Origin: Phytophthora hibernalis
Lineage: Eukaryota > Oomycota > Peronosporomycetes > Peronosporales > Peronosporaceae
DNA length: 64,000 nt
Assembly: GCA_012656075.1 (NCBI GenBank)
Contig: JAAKBF010000102.1
Location: 62,001-126,000, forward strand
Reading direction: 5' to 3'
The translations under genes and the position numbers were made by a program. Under the pieces are notes generated by a model. The model was not told where the DNA came from. It did not search any database and saw only the letters and a program-made list of their open reading frames with translations. Of the stretch, positions 1-10,765 are shown piece after piece (within the stretch, counting starts at the first letter, position 1; the number at the start of each line of letters is the position of its first letter).

Positions 1-503
1 TTCATAAAAACTTAACGTTAGTACCTCTCTTGTCTAATATCCTGGTGTACTTAATCACTTATCCTGGATGAATGGTTGGGTGAATGAAGCGCTGTGGTGA
101 GTGAGGAACTCCATCTTTTCCTACTACTAAACTGTACTATTATCCCATTTCTAAACGGATTTGCATGCGCTTAAGGGCCCGAAGAAGCGAGGTGGGTGTT
201 GACCAACCAGTAGAATCGATAATGGAGTCGCTTTGGATGGCGGGACCCTTCACGGAATGGATGAGAACGGTATGGGAGCCAACAGAATTATAGTAGTGGG
301 GCCACTTCCACGAAAGGTCGCCTGTGGACGGTATGTAGGCATCCAGGCCTTTGTCGTTTTCATGGCTATTTCAATCCGCTGTCACTTGTAAAGATTTTTA
401 GTGTTTATCTTTGTATTCTGAGAGCTTCCACATCTTACCTCACCGTGGCCCGAAATGGGAAGTGGCCGAGAATTGGTGCAGTTACCCTTTATATTAAAAT
501 AAT
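1..503. other. Intergenic flank of palindrome, no gene seen
   Basis: I find no convincing coding region here. The stretch is AT-rich to balanced with no long ORF. Two things stand out: a short phrase around 69-84 (GAATGGTTGGGTGAATG) recurs almost unchanged near 557-573, just inside the palindrome, and 149-173 is an exact 25-bp inverted copy of 6052-6076 on the far side of the palindrome. Confidence 0.5.
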
Positions 504-610
504 TTGTCGATAAAAACTGACCACAAGGTTTTGGTTGAAGTTCGTGGGAGCCTGTATGAATGGTTGGGTAAATGGCCTATTTTTCTACTACTGGTAGTGT
601 ATGCGTACGC

Positions 611-2242
611 CTAGGCCGACGGGCAATTGACGAACGCGGCAGACTGGTCCGTGGACGTGACTTTGCAGAAGCGGCAAACATCGTCAATGCAACCTACGCC
701 GCCGCTCGCGCACGACGTGTCCGTGAAAATGTTGATACCGACGGAGGCGTCGCCCTCGGTCACGACCTGCGTGCAGACTTCGCCCGAGGTCGAGGTCGCG
801 GTGGTGGCCGCGGGGGTCTCAGTCGGCGTTTCGGTCGTGGGGGCCTCAGTCACTGCATCAGTTGGAGCGTCCGTCGGAGTCTCGGTAGTAGGAGCGTCCG
901 TCGTCGGGGAATTGATAGTCAACGTCGGAGCAACATTGGTCGCGGAGGTCGAGTACGCAGCGACGGATGTGCAATCCACGAAGGATGTCGACTGGATCGT
1001 GTCGAGCACCTTACAGAAGCGGCACACGTCGTCGATGCAACCGACGCCACCGCTCTTGCACGTAGCGTCCGAGACGATGTTGATACCGACGGAGGCATCA
1101 CCCGACGAGACGACCTCCGTGCAAAGTGGCTGGTCCGCGGCGGGAGTCTCCGTGGGGGTTTCGGTGGTAGGAGCTTCAGTCGAAGTCACCGTCGGAGTAT
1201 CCGTCGAGGGAGCGTCCGTCGTGCTGGTCACCGAGCCGTCAATCGTGCCGCAGTCCGTGAACGCCGCCGACTGCTGCGTGTACACGACTCTGCAGTATCG
1301 ACACGTCGCTGATGCAGCCGATGCCGCCAGTGGAGCACGAGGAGTCTGTGACGATGGTGATGCCGACCTTGGCGTCGCCCTCCGAAGCAACCTGTCCGCA
1401 CGTGGTACCGGAAGCCGGCGGCTCTGTGGGGAGTTCGGTGGGAGCTTCTGTCGGGGTCTCCGTAGGCGCGTCAGTCGGAGCCTGAGAAGGGGTCACCGCG
1501 GTGGTTCCGGCGATAGTGCTGCAGTCCGCGAAAGCTGCGGATTGAATTGTGGTTGTCGTTCGGCAAAAGCGACACACCTCGTCGATACACCCAACGCCAC
1601 CGGCGGCGCACGATGCGTCCGTGACGATGTTGATGCCGACGGAGGCATCACCCTCGGCGACAACAAGAGAGCAGGACGCATCGGTACCAGTGACAGGACC
1701 CGTGACAACAACAGCGGTCGCGGGGGACGTCACCATCACCGTGCCGCTCGTGACGAGGGTGGTCGTGTTGAAGTCTGAGCAGCCCAGGAACGCAGTCGAC
1801 TCCGGTGTCTGCTGCGCCTTGCAGAAGCGGCAGTGGTCGCCGAAGCAACCCAGGCCTCCGAATAAGCAGTCCGTGTCCACGACGGCCGCGATACCGACAG
1901 CAGCGTCTCCTCGGAGATTTGACAGGGGCCCGTGGTGACAGTCAGTGGCGCCATGGACCCGAAATTGGCTCCAAACGACGAGCAGCTCTCGAACTCCGTC
2001 GACTTGGGCGTATCGAGGAGCTTGCAGTAGCGGCAGTGGTCGTTGTAGCATCCGAGTCCGCCGTTGGCACACCCGGCGTCGTCGACGACACGGACACCGA
2101 CGCTCTTGTCACCGTCGGAAACCTCGCACGCGACTACGTTCTCTTCGTCGGTTTGGGTCATGGCAAGAGCGGACAAACTCAGCGCGCACAGAGCGACGAC
2201 TTTGACGTAGGCCCGGGTGGAAGCGCTGCGCGAGTAGACCAT
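611..2242 (-). CDS. Secreted six-cysteine-module, Thr/Pro-linker protein (left palindrome copy)
   Basis: Not a family I can name. The start ATG at 2242 opens with MVYSRSASTRAYVKVVALCA, a likely signal peptide (basic stretch, then a hydrophobic core to about residue 27). Six modules follow with spacing C-x18-20-C-x6-C-x4-C-x2-C-x13-C, a GD-x-x-VGI core, GGxGC and CRFC/CRYC signatures. The first two modules have a YNDHCR/FGDHCR form; the later four have I-x-D-x-V-C. Thr/Pro/Glu/Ala-rich linkers (TETPTEAP type), probably O-glycosylated, join the later modules. It ends shortly after the last module (FVNCPSA) with no membrane anchor. Two frame breaks occur, near 1912 (module 2) and near 1306 (module 4), and both are shared with the right-arm copy. 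The frame after 1306 runs intact to the stop at 611. A secreted surface or wall role is inferred. Confidence 0.75.
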
Positions 2243-2305
2243 GGTTGTCGAAGGCTAAGCAGGAGGTGAGGTTGTTGTTGTTGTTGCGAGTCCAATCGAC
2301 GAAGC

Positions 2306-2318
2306 AAATTGGGGAATG
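2306..2318 (-). promoter_or_regulatory. Oomycete initiator (Inr) motif of left-arm gene
   Basis: On the minus strand this reads CATTCCCCAATTT, an exact fit to the oomycete core-promoter consensus CATTYYNCAWTTT. It lies about 64 bp upstream of the ATG at 2242, a usual 5'-UTR length for oomycete genes. It is mirrored at 3355-3367 in the other arm. Confidence 0.7.
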
Positions 2319-2348
2319 CGTTGAGCTTACTATTCGAAGGGAAGTTGA

Positions 2349-3324
2349 TCAGTTCTTCTCAAAAGATGTATGCCAGTCTGGCATCTCTCAATGCAGCTAT
2401 ATTTGCCGATCCTGTTCCTGTGCTAGTTGACAATATCCCAGAGAATTTTCGAAGACCGCTCTGATGAGGTTTCGTTCGCACATGGTGCTTCCAACGGGAT
2501 GAATTTAATCTGGGTCATAGTAAACCGTACGCGCACAGCACTATTCGCATATTATTAACTTAGCTATCCTGTTTTTCGTGTTTGTTGGTCATTGGGTGGC
2601 TCCTTTGTTTGTGATACGCCGACATCGTATCAATATACGAGGAGACTTCGTACGAAATCAAGAATTGGCGACGCTGTGATTGTGAGAGCTCACCTCGCTT
2701 GTGACCATCGTTAGTGCCGGCGTCAGGGGATACTATCGAATCCACATCACGATACCAAATACGGACGTGCAATGTCGATGCGAGAGCTAGCTGGGCGAAG
2801 TGAGTGCTGCGATTGCAGTGCAGGGTATACTGTATGTTACCCTCGATGTTGTTATCAAGCCTTCAGCGCAAACGCGAGATCCAAGTATTTCTTAAACCAT
2901 GGCGAATCGCGCTAAGCAAATGCTACGGACGCACGTCCTTCCTCTTTACTCGACAGTGTTTCTAGTGCCCCTGGCGGTATCGTATGCTATCCAACAATGC
3001 GTGAGCCTGTATTAATGCTGTAGTCCCAAGCGAAGCTATAGATCCGCCCCTGCCCGAAGTTTACTTTTATAACCATCGTGAATTCAAATCCAGTCCAAAA
3101 TAGCAAACGCTTCAGTTGCTTCAGAGGAGAGATGCGCGAAAATGGCGCACCGAAATGATATTTTTGAAACTACCAACGGTATGGTGCGATAGTGAAGATT
3201 GCACTTAAGAAATCCTAAACATAATGCAAGCAACTTGGACACCTATATTGGAGGCGTAGCGCCACCGTACACAATCACCATGGGACTCTGCTCTTCCAGC
3301 AATCCGTTTGAGGAGAGCTGCTTC
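2349..3324. other. Palindrome spacer between divergent genes
   Basis: This 976-bp unique stretch lies between the two arms and serves as the shared upstream region of the two divergent cysteine-module genes. I see no gene. Short ORFs here, for example on the minus strand at 2560-2772, show no recognisable protein features. Confidence 0.5.
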
Positions 3325-3354
3325 TCGACTTCCCTTCGAATAGTAAGCTCAACG

Positions 3355-3367
3355 CATTCCCCAATTT
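3355..3367 (+). promoter_or_regulatory. Oomycete initiator (Inr) motif of right-arm gene
   Basis: CATTCCCCAATTT matches CATTYYNCAWTTT exactly and lies 64 bp upstream of the ATG at 3431. It is the mirror image of 2306-2318, so each arm carries its own complete core promoter. Confidence 0.7.
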
Positions 3368-3430
3368 GCCTTGTCGATTGGACTCGCAACAACAACAACA
3401 ACCTCACCTCCTGCTTTGCCTTCGACAACC

Positions 3431-5061
3431 ATGGTCTACTCGCGCAGCGCTTCCACCCGGGCCTACGTCAAAGTCGTCGCTCTGTGCGCGCTGAGTTTGT
3501 CCGCTCTTGCCATGACCCAAACCGACGAAGAGAACGTAGTCGCGTGCGAGGTTTCCGACGGTGACAAGAGCGTCGGTGTCCGTGTCGTCGACGACGCCGG
3601 GTGTGCCAACGGCGGACTCGGATGCTACAACGACCACTGCCGCTACTGCAAGCTCCTCGATACGCCCAAGTCGACGGAGTTCGAGAGCTGCTCGTCGTTT
3701 GGAGCCAATTTCGGGTCCATGGCGCCACTGACTGTCACCACGGGCCCCTGTCAAATCTCCGAGGAGACGCTGCTGTCGGTATCGCGGCCGTCGTGGACAC
3801 GGACTGCTTATTCGGAGGCCTGGGTTGCTTCGGCGACCACTGCCGCTTCTGCAAGGCGCAGCAGACACCGGAGTCGACTGCGTTCCTGGGCTGCTCAGAC
3901 TTCAACACGACCACCCTCGTCACGAGCGGCACGGTGATGGTGACGTCCCCCGCGACCGCTGTTGTTGTCACGGGTCCTGTCACTGGTACCGATGCGTCCT
4001 GCTCTCTTGTTGTCGCCGAGGGTGATGCCTCCGTCGGCATCAACATCGTCACGGACGCATCGTGCGCCGCCGGTGGCGTTGGGTGTATCGACGAGGTGTG
4101 TCGCTTTTGCCGAACGACAACCACAATTCAATCCGCAGCTTTCGCGGACTGCAGCACTATCGCCGGAACCACCGCGGTGACCCCTTCTCAGGCTCCGACT
4201 GACGCGCCTACGGAGACCCCGACAGAAGCTCCCACCGAACTCCCCACAGAGCCGCCGGCTTCCGGTACCACGTGCGGACAGGTTGCTTCGGAGGGCGACG
4301 CCAAGGTCGGCATCACCATCGTCACAGACTCCTCGTGCTCCACTGGCGGCATCGGCTGCATCAGCGACGTGTCGATACTGCAGAGTCGTGTACACGCAGC
4401 AGTCGGCGGCGTTCACGGACTGCGGCACGATTGACGGCTCGGTGACCAGCACGACGGACGCTCCCTCGACGGATACTCCGACGGTGACTTCGACTGAAGC
4501 TCCTACCACCGAAACCCCCACGGAGACTCCCGCCGCGGACCAGCCACTTTGCACGGAGGTCGTCTCGTCGGGTGATGCCTCCGTCGGTATCAACATCGTC
4601 TCGGACGCTACGTGCAAGAGCGGTGGCGTCGGTTGCATCGACGACGTGTGCCGCTTCTGTAAGGTGCTCGACACGATCCAGTCGACATCCTTCGTGGATT
4701 GCACATCCGTCGCTGCGTACTCGACCTCCGCGACCAATGTTGCTCCGACGTTGACTATCAATTCCCCGACGACGGACGCTCCTACTACCGAGACTCCGAC
4801 GGACGCTCCAACTGATGCAGTGACTGAGGCCCCCACGACCGAAACGCCGACTGAGACCCCGCGGCCACCACCGCGACCTCGACCTCGGGCGAAGTCTGCA
4901 CGCAGGTCGTGACCGAGGGCGACGCCTCCGTCGGTATCAACATTTTCACGGACACGTCGTGCGCGAGCGGCGGCGTAGGTTGCATTGACGATGTTTGCCG
5001 CTTCTGCAAAGTCACGTCAACGGACCAGTCTGTCGCGTTCGTCGATTGCCCGTCGGCGTAG
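3431..5061 (+). CDS. Secreted six-cysteine-module, Thr/Pro-linker protein (right palindrome copy)
   Basis: Near-identical to the left-arm gene: the same signal peptide from the ATG at 3431, the same six modules and the same T/P/E/A linkers. It shares the frame break in module 2 near 3761 (GAGGAGAC, where the paralogue pattern expects one more G). It also shares the break in module 4 near 4369 (GTGTCG where intact modules read GTGTGTCG, removing the fourth cysteine). It has one private break near 4857 (C4 instead of C5) in the last linker. Divergent from its twin, with start codons 1188 bp apart. The role is unknown; a secreted or cell-surface protein is inferred from the signal peptide, disulfide-type cysteine pattern and mucin-like linkers. 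If the shared breaks are real, both copies are pseudogenes; if they are sequence errors, both encode roughly 540 residues. Confidence 0.75.
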
Positions 5062-5168
5062 GCGTACACATACACTACCAGTAGAAGGAAAATAGGACAC
5101 AGAGACCCATTTACCCACCATCCATACAGGCTTCAACCGAAACATTGTGGTCCGTTTTTTATCGACAA

Positions 5169-6177
5169 GACCGTGCGCTAGTGCCCGGGCGAGCTCTGAA
5201 ATTCGAATGAAATGGTGGTGAGCTGTTTTCGCCGCGTTTGCGGAGGCTAAAGCCTCGTGGAGCCGCCCTTTGGAAGCTACCGGTACTAGCTTCCATGCCA
5301 AATGTTGTATTTTTTAGAAGAATGAGTTTTAAAATCGTTGTGGTCCACCGTAGGGAGACGGTGAATTGTATTTAGGTTTCATCGCGGAAGATCTCAGGTT
5401 GATACATGTACATATCCACGCAGAGGGCTGCTATTAATAGCTAAGCGCATGTAGCTACATCTATGTACATGTGTAGCTTCCTAGTTTGCGTTGTAAATAG
5501 CTACCGGACAACAGAACCATCCACCCGGCTTGAAGTAGACGTCGCGATGTGGACGTTCTCCACAGAGTCCGAGTCATGTTGTCTTTGAGCATGTCCAGAT
5601 CCTGGTTGCACGTACTGGGTACGAGCTACATGTAGCCGGTACAAAATAGCAAGTGAATATTATAATAATATTATTCACTTTGCAATTTTGTAGCGGCTAT
5701 AATAAAATTATAGTGCGGTCGATGGTTCTATTGTTATAATTGGAAAGAAATTTTCATAGATGTTGCGTGAATGTTGAACTAGCAACACGCTGCTTTTTGC
5801 CTAGTTCTCGCTATATATTAGTGATTCAATGTCGGGATCTCTAAAGGTAGCAAGTTGAAGATGCATTATGAGAGGAATCAGACCAAAATCAAAAATTGAC
5901 ACGTAATTTTGTCAGTTCTTGAGGGTTTATTAGATTTGGAGACGATCTGTTGAGCTGGTGCGTGATGTTGGTTTTTGTGCTTTTTGGCACGTATGCTTTT
6001 GAGCAGAAAATCGGATCACAGATATACTCTGAAACAAATTTCAGAGAATTATAAGCGCATGCAAATCCGTTTAGAATCCGTTAGCGATCGAACATATCGT
6101 TTCGACAGTCGAAGATCTTATTTTGTACCCATGACACTAATAACCAGATTCTCCAATTGATTTGCAAAGCAAAGTTC
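5169..6177. other. Intergenic, with an AT-rich hairpin and short inverted match
   Basis: No gene is recognised in this 1-kb stretch. It contains an imperfect inverted repeat around 5639-5693 and the 25-bp exact inverted copy (6052-6076) of 149-173. The short plus-strand ORF 5975-6160 has no recognisable features and I do not call it. Confidence 0.45.
5639..5693. repeat. Imperfect AT-rich inverted repeat
   Basis: TACAAAATAGCAAGTGAATA is followed, after an ATTATAATAATATT-type centre, by its near reverse complement ending in CAATTTTGTA. The arms are about 24 nt with a few mismatches. It could be a MITE remnant or a cruciform-prone site. Confidence 0.6.
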
Positions 6178-8154
6178 ATGTCGAGCCCCCTAGTGGTCGT
6201 GACCTTCGTGCTGCGGCACCAACCAGACACTGAGCCCCTGCAACAGCTCGCAGGAAACATCTGCAGCTACCTCGGTCCGTCTCCTAGTCTTTCTCTCAGT
6301 ACGGCCTGCTATTTGGGCTCCCTCAAGTTGCTGGACTGGATCTGGGACTCCAGTTGTACTTCAGTCGCACAGAGGACGTCAAATTGGTCCCTTACCAACA
6401 TCTTACGCTCGGATCCACACTATAATCGTTACCAATTCGCCAAGTCTACGACTGTCGCAGCTGCTCGCTACGATATCTCCGAGTCCACGTATAAGCTGGA
6501 CAAGAGTGCTAACTTGGAGATGCTCAAGTGGATGTTCGCCCACTTCTCGGGTGGCCAAGTTCCAGAGGCGGTGGCAGCCTGTGCTGCCAGTAGTGGCAAC
6601 CTTCCCATGCTGCAATTTCTACTGAAAAATGATGCTGGACGTCGAGATAGAGAGGAAGGTGGAGACCGGAAGAAGAGGAAAGTGGAGGGTGAGATTCAAC
6701 GGGATAATAGGGTGGTGGTGACCTGGGGACCTCTTGTGATGGAAAGGGCGAAATGGGGCCAACACGCAGTCATTGTGCAGTGGCTTAAAGAAAATGTGCC
6801 GGAGTATAAAGAAGAAGAAACGAGTACAGCCAATGAGATAGATATTGTACATGCTCTTGAAAACGGTAAGGATGCCCTCGCCAAGGTATTGGTGCCTCCA
6901 GGCAGATGCGTACTGGACTACGCTGCCAAGTGTTCGCGACCGAACTTGATTGAATTGATGCTGGATTGCGGATACATCCGGCGTGATCGAGGCTGTGCGA
7001 ATTCGGCCATTGGGGAACTGGCAGACAGTGGTCGTCTGGATTTTATGCAGCAAGTTGTGCTGCTCCATTCTCCACCCCCAAAAGACGGACAGCTTTGCCG
7101 AAACGCATGGTCTGCTGCGATTGACACGGCTTGTGGACATGGGCATCTCGCGATGCTGCAGTGGCTGCAGTATCGCAGCTGAAACACAGTTTTGGCTCGG
7201 TCCGTGTGACCGAACCGGTTCAAAACCAAAAGTAGTATATGAAACCCCTAAAAATTGGTTCGAATTTCAATAATACTTCACGGTATTATCATCCAATAGT
7301 TAATCATTTACAAGCTTCAATATCATTACTATTGACATTAAATTATTTTTTTCCGGGCACTGACATTGGGGCTAATGTTGATATTTCCGACTTAGAGGTT
7401 GTCCGCTTTGTACGGGGATCTTTTGTACGAAGCTGTTCGCGATGGATGTTACAATACGACCAAGTGGTTGGTCCAGCACGTTCGATTCCCTGCGATAGGG
7501 AGCCCGGCTGATAAAATTATCGAACTTGCTGCAACGCGTGGCTGCTTTGATATCCTGAAGCTATTTCACGAAATGGCATCGGTAGGGCGGCGGGGTCTGA
7601 CGCAGAGTGAATTTGATCAATCGGATCAGGTGACTGCGTGGTGGGATCGATCTCTGGAAGAGGCAATTAATGTGGCTGCAGAAGATGGTCATTTGGAAAT
7701 GTTGCAGTGGCTACTGCTGAGTCATTCCGGAAAGTGCACAGTGTCCACAATGGATCGTGCAGCGGGCAAGGGCAAACTCGAAATTGTTCAGTGGCTGAAC
7801 GCCAATCGAGTGGATGGTTGTACTGCGGCAGCGATGGATCGAGCGGCTGGTTTTGGGTCGTTGGAAGTGGTGAAATGGCTCCACGAGAACCGATTGGAGG
7901 GCTGTACGACAAATGCGATGGACAGTGCTGCTTGCTATGATTTGAATGTGGTAAAATGGTTGTATGCAAACCGATCGGAGGGTTGTACCGTGGCTGCGAT
8001 GGAAAACGCGTTGCGTTACGGGAATCTGGCTATGGCCAATTGGTTGCGCACTCATTTTCCCAAGCTTCGTCCGACAACGGCGGTGCTAACTGCACATACG
8101 CCAAACCTGTTTGAGGTGCTCCTCTTCTACGCGAACATTTCTCCCACGTTTTGA
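6178..8154 (+). CDS. Ankyrin-type repeat protein, copy 1 (interrupted)
   Basis: The ATG at 6178 begins MSSPLVVVTFVL, shared with the four paralogues in this window. The N-terminal 60 residues (ICSYLGPSPSLSLS, then LLDWIWD) are a conserved family-specific region. Next come loosely repeated ankyrin-like helices (GNLPMLQFLL, LDLIELMLDCGYIRR type) with a charged, variable insert near residues 160-180. The reading frame stops at 7182 and resumes around 7399 with the C-terminal tandem 28-residue repeats (KWLHENR-EGCTT-AMD pattern) up to 8154. The region between replaces about 60 residues present in the paralogues with roughly 160 bp of non-coding AT-rich sequence. Ankyrin repeats mediate protein binding; no enzyme domain is visible. 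Probably non-functional as a single protein unless the gap is spliced. Confidence 0.6.
7183..7345. other. Non-coding insertion/replacement inside ankyrin copy 1
   Basis: This AT-rich segment sits where the paralogues encode about 60 residues. At its left edge, 7188-7229 contains an imperfect inverted repeat (GTTTTGGCTCGGTC ... GACCGAACCGGTTCAAAAC). I cannot assign it to a named element. There are no convincing GT-AG boundaries that would restore the missing residues. Confidence 0.45.
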
Positions 8155-8798
8155 CTCGCAAATTTTGCCACGAAAATGAAACGCTCATGTTTGTTCCGGC
8201 CAGACCAAGTGGAGATCATTGACTGGATGGCTAAAAGCCAGAGCTGGCAATCGTTGTAGTTCGGGTTAGACGCAGTGTATGGGGCATGTAACCGGGTGTT
8301 CGTCCCAATACAATAGTGATCACGTGCACAGCGGTGGCTTGTGTCCGACCATAGTTTGGCGTTCACAAATCAATTGCTGTAAAACCTGGCTGCAAATTTA
8401 CAGTGTAAATTTGCAGCCACGTTTTACTCAATCGGGGAGGCCTTTGTCCGGAGATATCGTGAGTAGATTCTCTTGGGCTTTGTATCTTGTGATTCGAACA
8501 TTTTGAGCTTTGAGTTCATCCGTTCATCTACCGACACGTATCAACAAAACGACAAGTTTTTTGTTTTAACAGGTTGCTGTTCTTTCAGGCTCTTACAAAG
8601 CCTCACTCGCTACACAAACATCTACCTTCCAGTTCGAACGCGCTCTTTATGATCATCTTGTTCGTCGGACATGTCGGATTATTCAACATCATTAAAAAGG
8701 TTAATTAGTTAATAAAAAGTTTAATTAATTAATACTTCGAAGTAAAAAAGTTTAATTATGTGCAACTAAATACCAAAAGAAACTTGCAAAGCAAGATC
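8155..8798. other. Intergenic between ankyrin copies 1 and 2
   Basis: The first part (8155-8260) still resembles the C-terminal coding end of the other copies, out of frame, so the original stop of copy 1 probably lay near 8260. A strong hairpin lies at 8378-8426. Near 8670-8690 the phrase GTCGGATTATTCAACATCAT recurs in the 5' flank of copy 4 (inverted, around 23765-23790) and loosely in copy 5 (around 26725-26750). Confidence 0.5.
8378..8426. repeat. 49-nt near-perfect hairpin
   Basis: GTAAAACCTGGCTGCAAATT pairs with AATTTGCAGCCACGTTTTAC across a few-base centre, with one mismatch. The arms are about 23 nt with almost no loop. It may be the fused ends of a deleted inverted-repeat transposon or a MITE. 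Confidence 0.75.
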
Positions 8799-10765
8799 AT
8801 GTCGAGCCCGCTAGTGGCCGTCTCCTTCGTGTTACTTTACCAACCAGACGTTGGGCCTCTGCACCAAGTCGCAAGAAATATCTGCAGCTACTTGGGCCCG
8901 TCTCCTAGTCTTTCTCTCAGTCAGGCCTGCTCTTTCGGCTCCTTCCAGTTGCTGGACTGGATCTGGGACTGTAGCTGCACTACAGTCGAGCAGAGGACGT
9001 CAAGTTGGTCTCTCACCAACTACTTACGCTCGGATCCCCACTAAAGTCGCTATCAGTTCGCCGAGTGCATGAAGGTGGCGGCCAATCGCGGAGACTTGGA
9101 GATGGTCAAGTGGTTGTTCGTCCACTTCTCGGACGGTCAAGTTCTCTGTGGACGACGGAGGCCGCTGCCGTAAAGGGCAACCTATCCATACTGCAATTTC
9201 TATATGCTAATGATGCTGGACGTCAAGATAGAGAGGTACGTGGGGGTCAACAGAAGACGAAAGTGGAGACAGTTGGGGGTGAAATTCAGGTTCGAGATGG
9301 AATGCCTCAAGGTTGTGGGCGTCATGGGGTGACTTGGGGGCGTATGGTGATGCGGGGTGCTAAAATGGTAGACAGTATGGCATCGTGCGGTGGCTTATGG
9401 ATAATGTGGCGGAGTACAAAAAGGAAAAAGATGAGGAGTGGGAACGTGAAATTGTGGATGCTCTTGAAGACGGTAATGATGCACTCGCCAATGCCTTGAT
9501 GCCTCCAGGAAGGTGCTTACTGGACTATGCCGCTCAGTGCTCACGTGTGGATTTGATTGAGCTGATGCTGGATTGCGGGTATATTCGACGGAGTCGAGAC
9601 TGTGCGAACTCGGCCTTCCGGGGACTGGCTCGGAGAGGACGTTTGGATCTCATGCAGCAGGTTGTGCTGCTTTATTCTCCCCTACAGAAGACGAGCATAA
9701 ATTCTCGCTTGCTTGGTATGATGCGGTTCATACAGCGTGCGAAAACGGGTACCTCACGATGCTAAAATGGCTGATGGAGCACCCACTCGGGCAAATTATT
9801 TCTGATAATATGAGGCGAAAGCGGAGGTTTTCTGATCTGGTGTGTTTAGCGGGCTACGGTGATCATGCAGATGTGATGCAGTACCTGTATGAAATCGGGG
9901 CTAATGCCGAGGTTTCCGACCCAGATACTAATACAGGCTTGTACGGAGACGTTCTGGTAAGAGCTGTTGCCGATGGGCTCTGCAATACGATGAAGTGGTT
10001 GGTCAAGCGCGTTCGATTCCCTAAGTTATGGGGCCCAGCTGATTATATTATCGAAATGGCAGCATTCGATATCCTGAAGCTTTTTCACGAAATGGGATCG
10101 GTAGCGGTGACGGATGTAACGCAAAGTGAGCAGAATCAATTGGATCAGGTGACTGTGTGGTGGGATCGATCTCAGGACAAGGCAATTAATGTGGCTGCAG
10201 AAAATGGCGATATAGAAATGTTGCAGTTACTCCTGTCGAATCGCTTCGGAAAGTGCACCGAGTCCACAATGGATCGTGCAGCAGCGAGTGGTAAACTTGA
10301 AATGATTCAGTGGCTGCAAGCTAACAGACTGGGAGGGTGTACCACGGCAGCGATGGACCAAGCGGCTGGTTATGGATACTTAAAAGTGGTGCAATGGCTC
10401 CACGAGAACCGATCGGAAGGCTGCACAACAAATGCGATAGACCTCGCTGCTTGGAAGGGTGATTTCGACGTGCTAAAGTGGCTGTACGCAAACCGATCGG
10501 AGGGCTGTACTGTGGCTGCGCTGGAAAACGCTTTGGTTTGCGGGAATGTGGCTGTGGCGATTTGGTTGCGCACCCATTTTGCCAATCTTCGCCAGCAACG
10601 GTGGCGTTAACATCCCATACGCTAAACCTGTTTGAGGTGATCCTCTTTCTCCACGAAAATTTCTCCGACATTTTGACTCCAGAGCTTACGACACAATGCA
10701 TCCTCGATCGCTGTTTCCGAGATCAGGTGGATATCGTTACCTGGCTGGTTGAGAACTACCCCTGA
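8799..10765 (+). pseudogene. Ankyrin-type repeat protein, copy 2 (pseudogene)
   Basis: The ATG at 8799 gives MSSPLVAVSFVLLYQPD, colinear with the other copies. At 9042-9044 the frame hits TAA where copy 4 has TAT (Tyr in HYSRYQF). This is a base substitution, so it cannot be explained by a missed homopolymer. Further frame changes occur near 9150, 9400-9490, 9700 and 10600. The C-terminal half (9573-10610) is a long open stretch with five or so 28-residue repeats (KWLHENRSEGCTT, KWLYANRSEGCT). It ends at 10765 (ENYP, TGA). The 3' flank matches the 3' flanks of copies 3 and 4. Its 3' end faces the intact TPI gene. Confidence 0.75.

Larger units (their letters stand above)
504..2348. repeat. 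Left arm of 1.84-kb palindrome
   Basis: This arm is the reverse complement of 3325-5168. Mirror positions sum to 5672-5673 across the whole arm, so the two arms differ by only about one net base in length, with very few substitutions. The homology stops inside near 2348/3325 and outside near 504/5168. The arm contains one complete cysteine-module gene with its start region and its 3' flank. The spacer between arms is 976 bp. Such high identity implies a very recent inverted duplication, ongoing gene conversion, or an assembly artefact. Confidence 0.9.
3325..5168. repeat. Right arm of 1.84-kb palindrome
   Basis: Reverse complement of 504-2348. One clear difference is a run of four C at 4857-4860 where the left arm has five G at 812-816; this single-base loss breaks the reading frame only in this arm. 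Near the end of the gene a few substitutions are visible (for example 5030-5060 against 612-640). Beyond 5168 the homology ends, apart from a distant 25-bp inverted match at 6052-6076. Confidence 0.9.

Noticed and set aside
627..1778. Plus-strand 383-codon frame in the left palindrome arm
   Set aside because: Antisense shadow of the cysteine-module gene (Val/Gly/Ser-rich mirror of the Thr/Pro linkers); a truncated equivalent appears antisense to the right arm.
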